Source: Amorphoplanes friuliensis DSM 7358 (GTDB taxonomy: Bacteria; Actinomycetota; Actinomycetes; Mycobacteriales; Micromonosporaceae). From it: a stretch of 64,000 nt of DNA. Under the pieces are notes generated by a model, which was not told the DNA's origin, searched no databases, and worked only from the letters and a program-made list of their open reading frames with translations. Position 1 is the first letter of the stretch; each line of letters starts with the position of its first letter. The stretch is taken from the NCBI RefSeq assembly GCF_000494755.1, contig NC_022657.1, forward strand, positions 5,246,001 through 5,310,000. The letters are read 5' to 3'. Both the position numbers and the translations under genes were made by a program. Below, in pieces: positions 10,156 to 17,992 of the stretch.

Positions 10156-10581
10156 ATGCTTTCCGAACTGTGGCCCGACAAGCAGTGGCAGGGCCGGCGC
10201 GCACCCGCGTTCGTGGTGTCCCGGCCCGCCGGGGAGCGTCCTCGTCTCCGGGTCTCCGGTGATCTCGACGCGACGAGCAGCGCCGGGCTGCACGACGCCT
10301 TTGTCGCCGTGCTGCGGCAGCACTGCCCACCCGGCGTGGATCTCGATCTCGAGGGGGTCACCTACCTCGACTCGGCCGGCCTCACGGGCCTGCTGCTGTG
10401 CCGCGACGACGCCCGGCAGATGGGCTGTGACCTGGCGCTGCGCAACACCCCGACCATGGTCTACCGGATCCTGCAGATAGCCGGTCTGCTCGAGGACCTC
10501 GGGCTGGCCAGACCGCCGGTGCCGCCGGCGGTGCCCGGCACGGGCGGCGCCGCGATGGGCTTCCTGAGCAGCAGGCGCTGA
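10156..10581 (+). CDS. STAS-domain anti-sigma factor antagonist
   Basis: 141 residues. The STAS core contains RLRVSGDLDATSSAGLHDA (31-48) and DLEGVTYLDSAGLTGLLLC. Ser73 of the DSAG turn is the residue normally phosphorylated by the partner kinase. A poorly conserved 20-residue Pro/Gly/Ala tail follows. It sits between the SpoIIE-type phosphatase and an anti-sigma kinase gene, so its likely job is to sequester that kinase when dephosphorylated. Confidence 0.88.
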   Translation: MLSELWPDKQWQGRRAPAFVVSRPAGERPRLRVSGDLDATSSAGLHDAFVAVLRQHCPPGVDLDLEGVTYLDSAGLTGLLLCRDDARQMGCDLALRNTPTMVYRILQIAGLLEDLGLARPPVPPAVPGTGGAAMGFLSSRR

Positions 10582-10596
10582 CCCCCGCCGCAGACG

Positions 10597-11064
10597 TCAG
10601 GCCGGTGGGATGCGGAATTCCGCCCAGACGTGCTTGCGGGTGCCTTCGGCGTACCAGCCGATGGCCTCGGCCAGCTCGGCGACGATGTGCAGACCGAGGC
10701 CGCCGTCCCCGGGCGCGCGCGGGCCGGCGACCTCGGGGACCGTGCCGGGATCCTCGTCGGCCACGTCCAGCACGAACGTGTGCTCGGTGCGGCGCAGGTG
10801 GACCCGGGTGGGCGGCCGCCCGTGCCGGATGGCGTTGGTCGCGAGCTCGGTGGCGGCGATGGCCACCTGCTCCGGCACGTCGTCCAGCCTGCCGTCCGGT
10901 GGCATCGGCTCGCCCATCAGGGCTTCGAACAACCCGGCCCGCAATCGGCGCAACTCGGTGGCACTGTCCAGCACCCAGTGCTGGACCTCCTCTGCGGTGT
11001 CCGGCGGACGGGAGGCGGTTTCGAGAGACACAGCGCAGTGGTTCCCCGGCGGGCGCACGATCAT
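10597..11064 (-). CDS. Anti-sigma regulatory factor, RsbW-like serine kinase
   Basis: 155 residues from ATG 11064. It is a GHKL ATP-binding fold with the N box AATELATNAIRHGRPP, the G1 motif VADEDPGTVP and the G2 motif GDGGLGLHIVAELA. Kinases of this family bind a sigma factor and phosphorylate STAS antagonists. It converges with the STAS gene (15 bp between stops). No sigma-B-type sigma factor is in the window, so the final target is unknown. Confidence 0.87.
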   Translation of the reverse strand: MIVRPPGNHCAVSLETASRPPDTAEEVQHWVLDSATELRRLRAGLFEALMGEPMPPDGRLDDVPEQVAIAATELATNAIRHGRPPTRVHLRRTEHTFVLDVADEDPGTVPEVAGPRAPGDGGLGLHIVAELAEAIGWYAEGTRKHVWAEFRIPPA

Positions 11065-11111
11065 GCGAGAAGCCACGTATACGTTGCGAACGGAGGGGAA
11101 CCCGGCCCGCC

Positions 11112-12089
11112 ATGACGACGATCGGCACGGCCGCACCGGCCGCACCAGCACAGACGACCGCCGCCGACGAGGCGCTGTTCCGCCTCGGCCAGGCCCTGAA
11201 GGACCGCGGTTACCACTTCACCACGGTCACGCCGGACACCCACGAGCGGGTCAACCGGCGTCCCGGCAATGCCTGGGCCCGGGACGAACGGGACGTCCTG
11301 GGCTGGAGCCGGCCGTTCCAGGACGGCGTGCTGCCGGCGCCGCTGAGGGACCTGCTGGACGCCGGGGGCGCCCTCGAACGCCACGGCGACGGCTGGCGGA
11401 GCCGGGTCCGGTTCTCCACCTACGACAGCGAGCTGTTCGTGCACTCCGCCTTCCCCACGGCCAGCGCGGACGCGGTCTTCTTCGGCCCGGACACCTACCG
11501 GATGGCCGATGCGGCGGTCGCGCACCTCGCGGACCGCGCGACGCCGGTCCGCCGGGCCGTGGACATCGGGTGCGGCACCGGAGCCGGGGCGATCGCCGTC
11601 GCGAAGCGCGCACCGCAGGCCGAGGTCCTCGGCGTCGACATCAACCCCACCGCCCTCCGGTACGCCCGCATCAACGCGCGCCTGGCCGGAACCGGACGGG
11701 TCCGGCCGTGCCGGAGTAATCTGCTGAACGACGTGGACGGCCGTTTCGACCTGATCATCTCCAACCCGCCGTTCATGATCGACCTGGCGCGGCGCACCTA
11801 CCGCGACGGCGGCGGCCCGCACGGCAACGGCCTCACCCTCGCCGTCCTCGACACCGCGGAGCAGCGGCTGGCACCGGGCGGCTCGCTGGTGCTGTTCAGC
11901 GGCACGGGGATCGCCGACGGACGCGACCCGCTCCGCGAGGCCGCCGAGCAGCGGCTGGCCGGCACCGACCTGACCTGGACCTACCGGGAGGTGGACCCCG
12001 ACGTGTACGGCGAGGAGCTCGACACGCCCGCCTACCAGCACGCCGAACGGCTCGCGGTCGTCGTGCTGACCGCGACCAGGCCCCGGTGA
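11112..12089 (+). CDS. HemK/PrmC-like class I SAM methyltransferase
   Basis: 325 residues. The N-terminal 140 residues are a helical domain (WARDERDVLGWSRPFQ, LFVHSAFPTASADAVFFGPDTYRMADA). The C-terminal Rossmann methyltransferase shows AVDIGCGTGAGAIAVAKRAP (SAM site), VLGVDINPTALRYARINA, and the catalytic LIISNPPFMID typical of enzymes that methylate planar amide or amino nitrogens. The true substrate is unknown. Its stop overlaps the GTG start of the next gene (GTGA), so the two are co-translated. Confidence 0.82.
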   Translation: MTTIGTAAPAAPAQTTAADEALFRLGQALKDRGYHFTTVTPDTHERVNRRPGNAWARDERDVLGWSRPFQDGVLPAPLRDLLDAGGALERHGDGWRSRVRFSTYDSELFVHSAFPTASADAVFFGPDTYRMADAAVAHLADRATPVRRAVDIGCGTGAGAIAVAKRAPQAEVLGVDINPTALRYARINARLAGTGRVRPCRSNLLNDVDGRFDLIISNPPFMIDLARRTYRDGGGPHGNGLTLAVLDTAEQRLAPGGSLVLFSGTGIADGRDPLREAAEQRLAGTDLTWTYREVDPDVYGEELDTPAYQHAERLAVVVLTATRPR

Positions 12090-13180
12090 CCGGCCACACC
12101 CTGGGTGTCGAGGAGGAGTTCCTGCTCCTCGACCCGCACACCGGCGAGAACGCCCCGCTGTCCGGCAAGGTCCTCGGCGCCCTGCCCGATCCGGTACGCG
12201 ACCAGAGCCGCCTCGAGTTCCGCCACAGCATGGTCGAGATGGTCACACCCGTCTGCACCGGACTGGCCGAGCTGCGGGAGCACCTGATCGGTCTGCGGCG
12301 AGCGGCGGCGGACGCGGCGGCACAGGCCGGCGCTCGTCTGGTCGCCATCGGCGCGACCCCGGTGGCCGAACCCTGCCGCGAGCCGACCGAGAGCCCGCGT
12401 TTCCACGAGATCGCCCGGCACTACGGGCCGATCGCGTACGACCCCGCGGTGTGCGGTTGTCACGTCCACGTCGGCGTACCCGGCCGGGACCTGGCGATCG
12501 AGGTCTGCAACCACCTGCGGGAGTGGCTGCCGGTCGTGCAGGCGCTCTCCGCGAACTCGCCGCTCTACCAGGGCGCCGACACCGGTTATGCCAGCTGGCG
12601 GTCCGTGCAGCTGCTGCGCTGGCCGAGCCTCGGGCCGACACCGTTCGCCGCCTCGGCCGCCGACCACGACCGGGCGGTGGCCCAGCTGGTCGACTCCGGC
12701 GTCATGCTCGACGAGAGCATGGTCCTCTGGTACGCGCGGCCGTCCGCCACCTTCCCGACGGTCGAGGTGCGGGTGGGTGACGTCGGGACCACCGTGGACG
12801 ACACGGTGCTGGTCGCGGGTCTGATCCGGGGCCTCGTCACGGCTGTTCGGGACGACATCGCCGCCGGTCGCGCGGCTGTGCGCGTACCGGATGATCTGCT
12901 CCGGGCCGCGCACTGGAACGCGGCCCGGACCGGGTTGGACGGCACGCTGACGGACGTCCGGTCGCAGCGCTCGCGGCCCGCCTGGGATCTTGTCGGTGAC
13001 CTGGTCGACTTTGTCCGGCCGGCCCTGAAGCGGCTGGGCGACCTGGACGTGGTCGAGGCGCAGCTCGACCGGGTCCGCCGGGAGGGCACGGGTGCGGCCC
13101 GGCAGCGGGAGATCCTCCGGGCCGGCGGAAGCACCGGTGTGATGCTGGACCGCCTGGCCGAGCTGACGATCTCCGGCTGA
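12086..13180 (+). CDS. YbdK-type carboxylate-amine ligase (GCS2 family)
   Basis: 364 residues, close to the usual family length. It carries LGVEEEFLLLDP (residues 6-17, the acidic metal and ATP site), SRLEFRHSMVEMVTP, the substrate strand CGCHVHVGVPGRDLAIEV and TVEVRVGDVGTT. YbdK-like enzymes have weak glutamate-cysteine ligase activity in E. coli, and related proteins join amino acids to carboxylates. Unlike the EgtA-like protein at 2451, all acidic motifs are intact here. Coupled by GTGA to a HemK-like methyltransferase, so both may act on one small molecule. Confidence 0.85.
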   Translation: MTGHTLGVEEEFLLLDPHTGENAPLSGKVLGALPDPVRDQSRLEFRHSMVEMVTPVCTGLAELREHLIGLRRAAADAAAQAGARLVAIGATPVAEPCREPTESPRFHEIARHYGPIAYDPAVCGCHVHVGVPGRDLAIEVCNHLREWLPVVQALSANSPLYQGADTGYASWRSVQLLRWPSLGPTPFAASAADHDRAVAQLVDSGVMLDESMVLWYARPSATFPTVEVRVGDVGTTVDDTVLVAGLIRGLVTAVRDDIAAGRAAVRVPDDLLRAAHWNAARTGLDGTLTDVRSQRSRPAWDLVGDLVDFVRPALKRLGDLDVVEAQLDRVRREGTGAARQREILRAGGSTGVMLDRLAELTISG

Positions 13181-13192
13181 CACCACCGTCGA

Positions 13193-13224
13193 CCGGGACG
13201 GCCCCACGCTGTGGACCGTCCCGG
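13193..13224. terminator. Bidirectional hairpin between convergent genes
   Basis: CCGGGACGG pairs with CCGTCCCGG, with a further inner CCAC/GTGG pairing. It lies between the stop of the YbdK-like gene (13180) and the stop of the convergent alcohol dehydrogenase gene (13234). No U tract, as is common in high-GC actinobacteria. Confidence 0.6.
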
Positions 13225-13233
13225 CTCGCGGGG

Positions 13234-14406
13234 TCAGTTGGGCAGGAAGACCGCGCGCACGCAGTCGTCCTCCTTGTCCTTGAACATGCGGTAGCCCTTC
13301 GGCGCCTCGGCCAGCGGCATGGTGTGGGTGGCGAGGTGCTCGGTGATCAGCTCGCCCTTGGCCATCCGATCGAGCAGCATCGGGATGTAACGCTGGCCGT
13401 GCATCTGGGCGCCCCGCACGGTCAGGCCCTTGTTCATCAGGGCGCCGAGCGGGAACTTGTCGACAAAACCCGCGTAGACGCCGAGGACGAAGACGGAGCC
13501 GCCTTTGCGGCACGCGTGGATCGCGTCGCGGACTGCGGCCGGCCGGTCGGTCTGCAGGCGGAGCTGCTGCTTGACCTGGTCGTAGAGGAACTGCGGGCCC
13601 GGCGTGTGCGCCTCCATGCCGACGGCCTCGATGCAGACGTCCGGGCCCCGGCCGCCGCTGCGCTCCCGCAGCTCGGCCTCGACGTCGGTGTTCTCGTAGT
13701 TCAGCGTCTCCGCGCCGGCGTACTTCTCGACCTGGTGCAGCCGGTTCTCGTACCGGTCGATGACCACCACCCGGTCGGCACCGAGCAGGACCGCCGCACG
13801 GGCCGCCATCTGACCGACCGCGCCGGCGCCCCAGACGGCCACGACATCACCGCGCTGCACACCGCCCAGGTCCGCGCCCATCCAGCCGGTGCTGGCCGAG
13901 TCGGACGCGAACAGCGCCCGTTCGTCGGTGACCGCATCCGGCACCGTGAAAGCGCCGACGTCGGCGAACGGGACCCGGATGTACTCCGCGTGACTTCCGG
14001 GGTTACCGCCCATCGCGTGGGAATACCCGAAACAACCACCCGGCGCCTGCCCCCACAGCGTCTCGGTGATGGCGGGGTTGGTGTTGCCGTTGTCGCACAG
14101 CGAGAAGAGGCGCTGCTCGCAGAAGTAACACTTGCCGCAGGCGATGAACGACGACACGACCACCCGGTCACCGACCCGGTGGTTCCGGACCTCGGACCCC
14201 GTCTCGACGACCTCACCGATGAACTCGTGACCGAGGACGTCACCCCGCTCCATGAACGGGATGTAGCCGCCGAGGAGGTGCAGGTCCGAACCGCAGGTGA
14301 CCGACCGTTTGACCTTGACGATGACGTCGCCCGCGTTCCGGATCTCCGGGTCGGGCACGTCCCCGACGGCCAGCTTGTTGACACCTTGCCACTGCAACGC
14401 CTTCAC
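13234..14406 (-). CDS. Zinc-dependent alcohol/formaldehyde dehydrogenase (MDR family)
   Basis: 390 residues. Catalytic zinc ligands are visible in VTCGSDLHLLGG (Cys38) and GDVLGHEFIGEVV (His/Glu near 61). The structural zinc site is CGKCYFCEQRLFSLCDN. The NAD site is VAVWGAGAVGQMAARAAVLLGADRVVVID. The insertion around residues 260-285 and C-terminal length match glutathione-independent formaldehyde/threonine-type dehydrogenases. It overlaps the upstream gene stop (ATGA). Confidence 0.88.
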   Translation of the reverse strand: MKALQWQGVNKLAVGDVPDPEIRNAGDVIVKVKRSVTCGSDLHLLGGYIPFMERGDVLGHEFIGEVVETGSEVRNHRVGDRVVVSSFIACGKCYFCEQRLFSLCDNGNTNPAITETLWGQAPGGCFGYSHAMGGNPGSHAEYIRVPFADVGAFTVPDAVTDERALFASDSASTGWMGADLGGVQRGDVVAVWGAGAVGQMAARAAVLLGADRVVVIDRYENRLHQVEKYAGAETLNYENTDVEAELRERSGGRGPDVCIEAVGMEAHTPGPQFLYDQVKQQLRLQTDRPAAVRDAIHACRKGGSVFVLGVYAGFVDKFPLGALMNKGLTVRGAQMHGQRYIPMLLDRMAKGELITEHLATHTMPLAEAPKGYRMFKDKEDDCVRAVFLPN

Positions 14407-14825
14407 AGCAGTCCTCCTTCGCGGCCGTGCCGGGTGGCCGCACGCAACGGCGCGTTCGTCACGGTGGGTGTGGTCGTCGGCCCGCCCGGCTGCAGAATGT
14501 CACCGACCTCCAGCAGGGACCGGCTCTCCCGCAGCAGCCGCCGGATGTCGCCGTCGGACACGCTGTCGTTCAGGGCACGCGCGCTGATCTCGGTCCCCCG
14601 CCCGGCCGGAGCCGCCCGCAACTGCACCTCGAGGGCCCCGTGGTACGCGGCCAGCGGCTCGGGCAGCACCTCGGCCAGCTCGTCCAGCGGCCGATGAACC
14701 GTGATCACGTGCCGCCGGCCCGGACCCGGTGGTCCTTGGCGGCGCCTGGCGACAAGTCGATAAGTCGTGCCGCCGACTGCGGCGGCCGCGGCAGTGATGA
14801 CCGCCGCTCGAGTCATAGGTTTCAT
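14403..14825 (-). CDS. SRPBCC-like membrane-anchored protein
   Basis: 140 residues. One N-terminal membrane span or signal anchor (MTRAAVITAAAAAVGGTTYRLV) is followed by a segment like polyketide cyclase/START folds (HVITVHRPLDELAEVLPEPL, VQLRAAPAGRGTEISARAL), including the TxxRPxxEV-like strand that often opens SRPBCC domains. It is encoded immediately before the alcohol dehydrogenase with a 4-bp overlap, a pairing I have seen in actinobacterial stress loci. No enzyme activity can be named. Confidence 0.6.
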   Translation of the reverse strand: MKPMTRAAVITAAAAAVGGTTYRLVARRRQGPPGPGRRHVITVHRPLDELAEVLPEPLAAYHGALEVQLRAAPAGRGTEISARALNDSVSDGDIRRLLRESRSLLEVGDILQPGGPTTTPTVTNAPLRAATRHGREGGLL

Positions 14826-14922
14826 GGGAGGCCTGCATACCGAACTGGACGCGCTTCAAACGGGCATCACCGCCCGGCCTGCACCGCGTGTATCCGAACG
14901 GGTGACGGGTACGCGGGCCCGC

Positions 14923-15369
14923 ATGGACAACACCGTCAAGGCCATCGTTGCGGGCGCCGCCGGTGCGACCGCCCTCAACGCCGTCACCTATCTCGACATG
15001 GCGGTGCGGGCGCGTCCCGCCAGCAGCGCGGGTGAGGACAGCGTGTCGAAGCTCGCCGAGCTGGCCCACGTGCCGCTCGGTGAGGACAAGTCCGCGGAGA
15101 ACCGCAAGAGCGGGCTGGGCCCGTTGCTCGGGTACGCCACCTCCACCGCCGCCGCCGTCGCCTGGACCGCGGCGGGCGGTCGCCGGATGCCCACCGGGGT
15201 CTCGGCTGTGGCGCTGACCGTGCTCGGGATGCTGGGGTCGAACGCGCCGATGACCGCGCTGGGGGTCACCGACCCGCGGAGCTGGAAGGCGGCGGACTGG
15301 GTGAGTGACCTCGTGCCGCACCTCGCCTACGGGTGGGTCACCGCGCTGACCCTGCGCGCTCTGCGCTGA
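14923..15369 (+). CDS. Small membrane protein, unknown function
   Basis: 148 residues from ATG 14923. Hydrophobic spans are TVKAIVAGAAGATALNAVTYL near the N-terminus, GPLLGYATSTAAAVAWTAAGG in the middle, GVSAVALTVLGMLGSNAPM, and a C-terminal LAYGWVTALTLRALR. It is probably an integral membrane protein with four helices. It diverges from the SRPBCC gene. Function not recognised. Confidence 0.65.
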   Translation: MDNTVKAIVAGAAGATALNAVTYLDMAVRARPASSAGEDSVSKLAELAHVPLGEDKSAENRKSGLGPLLGYATSTAAAVAWTAAGGRRMPTGVSAVALTVLGMLGSNAPMTALGVTDPRSWKAADWVSDLVPHLAYGWVTALTLRALR

Positions 15370-15376
15370 CCGCCAC

Positions 15377-15569
15377 GTGGACGTGACTCTGGCCGCGCTG
15401 ATCGGCCTCATCGCGCTGGCCCTGCTCTTCGATTTCACCAACGGGTTCCACGACTCGGCCAACGCCATCCGGCAGCCTCACCGGCACGGCTCGCGTGCCG
15501 CTGACCAGCCCCCGGCCCGACCCCGACCGGGTACGCGCGGTGGCCGAGGAAGTCGACCAGCCGCTCTGA
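15377..15569 (+). pseudogene. PiT-family phosphate transporter stub fused out of frame to another tail
   Basis: From GTG 15377 the first 32 codons read as a perfect PiT N-terminus (TLAALIGLIALALLFDFTNGFHDSANAI, including the NGFHDSANAI signature). The signature then ends abruptly. In the next frame a tail ending PDPDRVRAVAEEVDQPL stops at 15569. The remaining ten or so membrane spans are absent. This is the third gene in 15 kb that looks joined across an internal deletion. Confidence 0.65.
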
Positions 15570-15639
15570 CCACATGAAGAGTCGGTGAACGGCGCCCCGG
15601 GTCCCGCATGCCGGCGGGAGTGGCGGGAATCCGTGCGCC

Positions 15640-15843
15640 ATGACCGATCCGCACGACGACCTGAGCAGCATCGCCGATCCCGGTTCCATGGACGCCGATG
15701 CGATGACCGAACCCACCACGGGCAACCCCGGCGACCTCGATCACGACCACGACCATTTGGCCACCGACGATCAGGCCGGGGTGCCCGGCGCGGCGGCGGA
15801 CAGCCCGGCCGCTCAGGGTAGCCCGGTGGGGCCGCCCGACTGA
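15640..15843 (+). CDS. Small acidic His/Asp-rich protein
   Basis: 67 residues, strongly acidic, with a DLDHDHDHLATDD run in the middle that could bind divalent metal. No hydrophobic segment; likely disordered. The start ATG 15640 lies behind GGCGGGAGTGGCGGGA, a loose ribosome binding site. It sits next to the phosphate transporter stub. Function unknown. Confidence 0.5.
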   Translation: MTDPHDDLSSIADPGSMDADAMTEPTTGNPGDLDHDHDHLATDDQAGVPGAAADSPAAQGSPVGPPD

Positions 15844-15853
15844 CGCACGTCGC

Positions 15854-16441
15854 TCATCCGGAGGGTTTCCTGGCGGCGATCAGGTCGACGAGGGTGTCGA
15901 CGAGGTCCTCGGCCGACAGGCCGCCCCACTTCGGGTCGGTGAGCTGGCTGCTCGCCTCCATGCCGGCGATGCCGTTCGCGCTGCTGATGAGCAGGGCGCC
16001 GTAGCGCCGGGCGTCGTGCTCGCCGACGAGCTCGGCGACGATCGCCAGGAACTCGATCTGGCTGCGCTGGGCCGCCCGGGCCAGCGCGGCCGGGTCCCCG
16101 GGCGGGTTGCTGAACATCAGCTGGTAGAGGTGCGGCTGCGTGCGGGCGAGGCCGATGAGCGCGGTGAGTCCCCCGCGCAGCCTGTCGGCCGGTGACAGCT
16201 CCGGGTCGGCCCGGGCGGCGTGGATCCGATCTCCGAGCCGGTCCCAGGCCTGCGTCCCGATCGCGATCAGCAGGCTCTCCTTGTCGGGGAAATGACGGTA
16301 CGGCGCACCGCGTGTCACCCCGGCCCGCCCGCCCACCGCGCGCAGGGTCACCGCTTCGAGGCCACCGTCGTCGAGCAGCTCGGCAGCCGCGTCGAGGAGG
16401 GCCTGACGCGTGGCGGCGGCGGATTCGGCGCGGCTGGTCAT
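15854..16441 (-). CDS. TetR-family repressor of the adjacent SDR gene
   Basis: 195 residues. The N-terminal helix-turn-helix (ATRQALLDAAAELLDDGGLEAVTLRAVGGRAGVTRGAPYRHFPDKESLL, residues about 10-58) is canonical, followed by a ligand domain with TetR_C-type helices. It is divergent from the SDR gene, and the 80-bp gap holds three copies of a TGAC-N3-GTCA element, so it almost certainly represses both genes. The inducer is unknown. Confidence 0.9.
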   Translation of the reverse strand: MTSRAESAAATRQALLDAAAELLDDGGLEAVTLRAVGGRAGVTRGAPYRHFPDKESLLIAIGTQAWDRLGDRIHAARADPELSPADRLRGGLTALIGLARTQPHLYQLMFSNPPGDPAALARAAQRSQIEFLAIVAELVGEHDARRYGALLISSANGIAGMEASSQLTDPKWGGLSAEDLVDTLVDLIAARKPSG

Positions 16442-16464
16442 GTGCTGATCCTAGCGGTCTCCGA

Positions 16465-16533
16465 TGACAGCGTCACCCGAAACAGTTGACAGCGTCATCT
16501 CAGTGCCGGAGACTCCTGAAGATGACAACGTCA
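16465..16533. promoter_or_regulatory. Triple TGAC-N3-GTCA operator between tetR and SDR
   Basis: TGACAGCGTCA occurs at 16465-16475 and again at 16487-16497, exactly 22 bp apart (two helical turns). TGACAACGTCA overlaps the SDR start codon at 16523-16533. Each is an inverted TGAC/GTCA pair with a 3-bp spacer. The layout suits two TetR dimers on one DNA face plus a third site blocking SDR initiation. Confidence 0.65.
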
Positions 16534-17400
16534 ACTGAAACGCGGGAACTCGTCATCGTCACCGGAGCTTCCACCGGCATGGGCGCGGCCACCGCGCTCG
16601 AGCTGGCCCGGCGCGGCTTCCACGTCCTCGCCGGGGTCCGCCGCGACAGCGACGGCACCGCCCTGCGCGCAGCGGGCATCGAACCGGTCATCCTCGACAT
16701 CACGAACGCCGACCACATCGCGGCGCTGGCCGCCCGTGTCACCGGCGATCCCGAGGGGCGGCCGCTGCGGGCGCTGGTCAACAACGCCGGCATCCCCGGC
16801 GCCGGCCCGGTCGAGGTCACACCGCTCGACCAGTGGCGCCGCATCTTCGAGGTCAACCTCTTCGGGCACGTCGCGACCACGCAGGCCCTGATCCCCGCGC
16901 TGGTGCGCAGCCGGGGCCGCATCGTCAACATCAGCTCGGTGAACGGCAAGCTCTCCATGGCCGGCTACGGCCCGTACGCCAGCAGCAAACACGCGATGGA
17001 GGCCATGAGCGACGCCCTGCGCACCGAGCTGGCGCCCACCGGTGTCCAGGTGGTGGTCGTCGAACCGGGTGGCGTCAAGACCGAGATGGCCGGACACGGT
17101 CTCGCCGGTCTGACCGGGCTCGCCACGGGCATGACACCCGAGCAGAACGCGCGCTACGGCGATCTCGTGCAGGCGCTGCCCTCACACGTCGCCGCATTCA
17201 CCGAGGCCGGAGTGACAGCCGACGTCGCGGCCCGGACGATCGCCAAGGCCGTGACCGACCGCCGGCCCCGCACCCGCTACACCATCGGCGCGACGGCGGG
17301 CTTCCTCATCAGCGCCTCGCGCCTTCTCCCCGACCGCCTGCTCGACCGGATGACCATCTCCGACCTGCGCAAGCACTACCCGGCCGGGAGCCGTGGCTGA
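16522..17400 (+). CDS. Short-chain dehydrogenase/reductase
   Basis: 292 residues from ATG 16522. Classical SDR: cofactor site VTGASTGMGAATALELARRG, VNNAGIPGAG, and catalytic VNISSVNGKLSMAGYGPYASSKHAME (Ser, Tyr, Lys). Asp in VILDIT and Arg after the first strand favour NADP(H). The substrate is unknown. The gene is behind the TetR operators and probably induced when that repressor binds a ligand. Its 3' end overlaps the convergent gtrA-like gene by 25 bp. Confidence 0.88.
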   Translation: MTTSTETRELVIVTGASTGMGAATALELARRGFHVLAGVRRDSDGTALRAAGIEPVILDITNADHIAALAARVTGDPEGRPLRALVNNAGIPGAGPVEVTPLDQWRRIFEVNLFGHVATTQALIPALVRSRGRIVNISSVNGKLSMAGYGPYASSKHAMEAMSDALRTELAPTGVQVVVVEPGGVKTEMAGHGLAGLTGLATGMTPEQNARYGDLVQALPSHVAAFTEAGVTADVAARTIAKAVTDRRPRTRYTIGATAGFLISASRLLPDRLLDRMTISDLRKHYPAGSRG

Positions 17401-17954
17401 CCGCCACTCTCGCCGGTCGGTTCCGGCCGGTCGCTCGTGTGCGTCTCGTGACGGACGACGGCGGTGCGGGGCCCTGCCTTCCGCGGACGCGCGGGACGGG
17501 GGCGCGCCTCCGCCCGCGGGAAGACGAACCGCTTGAAGGCCCAGAGCCGGAAGACCAGCGCGATCAGCGTTCCCACCACGATGCCGCTGACGAAGTCGGC
17601 CATCTCCTGCACCGGGCGGCTCACGTCCGGCACCCGCAACAGGAACACATAGCGGGACGCGGCCAGCGGCAGCACGTTGAGGACGATGCCGATCGCGCTG
17701 ACACCGAAGAACAACGCGGCCTCGTGATGGCGCTCGCGACCGCCGCGCGTCCGGAACGACCACTCCCGGTTGAGCACGTACGACAGCATCGTGCTGATGA
17801 TCGTGGCGACGGCCAGCGCGGTCACGGGTTTCTCGTGCAGGACGGTCAGCTTGAGCGCGTAGTTCATGGCGGTGGTCGCCAGGAAGCAGGTCCCGCCGAC
17901 GACCAGGAACTTCGCCGCCTCGTGATGCCGGCGTACCCGGTCCGTCAGCCACAT
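17376..17954 (-). CDS. GtrA-family membrane protein
   Basis: 192 residues from ATG 17954. Four membrane helices span about residues 15-140 (AAKFLVVGGTCFLATTAMNYALK, TALAVATIISTMLSYVLNREWSF, HHEAALFFGVSAIGIVLN, FVSGIVVGTLIALVFRLWAFKRFVFP), the GtrA pattern with the NREWSFR and WAFKRFVF motifs. A basic, Pro/Arg-rich cytoplasmic tail of 50 residues follows. GtrA proteins help move lipid-linked sugars for cell-envelope glycosylation. No glycosyltransferase is adjacent. Confidence 0.8.
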   Translation of the reverse strand: MWLTDRVRRHHEAAKFLVVGGTCFLATTAMNYALKLTVLHEKPVTALAVATIISTMLSYVLNREWSFRTRGGRERHHEAALFFGVSAIGIVLNVLPLAASRYVFLLRVPDVSRPVQEMADFVSGIVVGTLIALVFRLWAFKRFVFPRAEARPRPARPRKAGPRTAVVRHETHTSDRPEPTGESGGQPRLPAG

Positions 17955-17992
17955 TCCGGGCACTCTACCGAGACCGGGCAACCGGACCGGTG

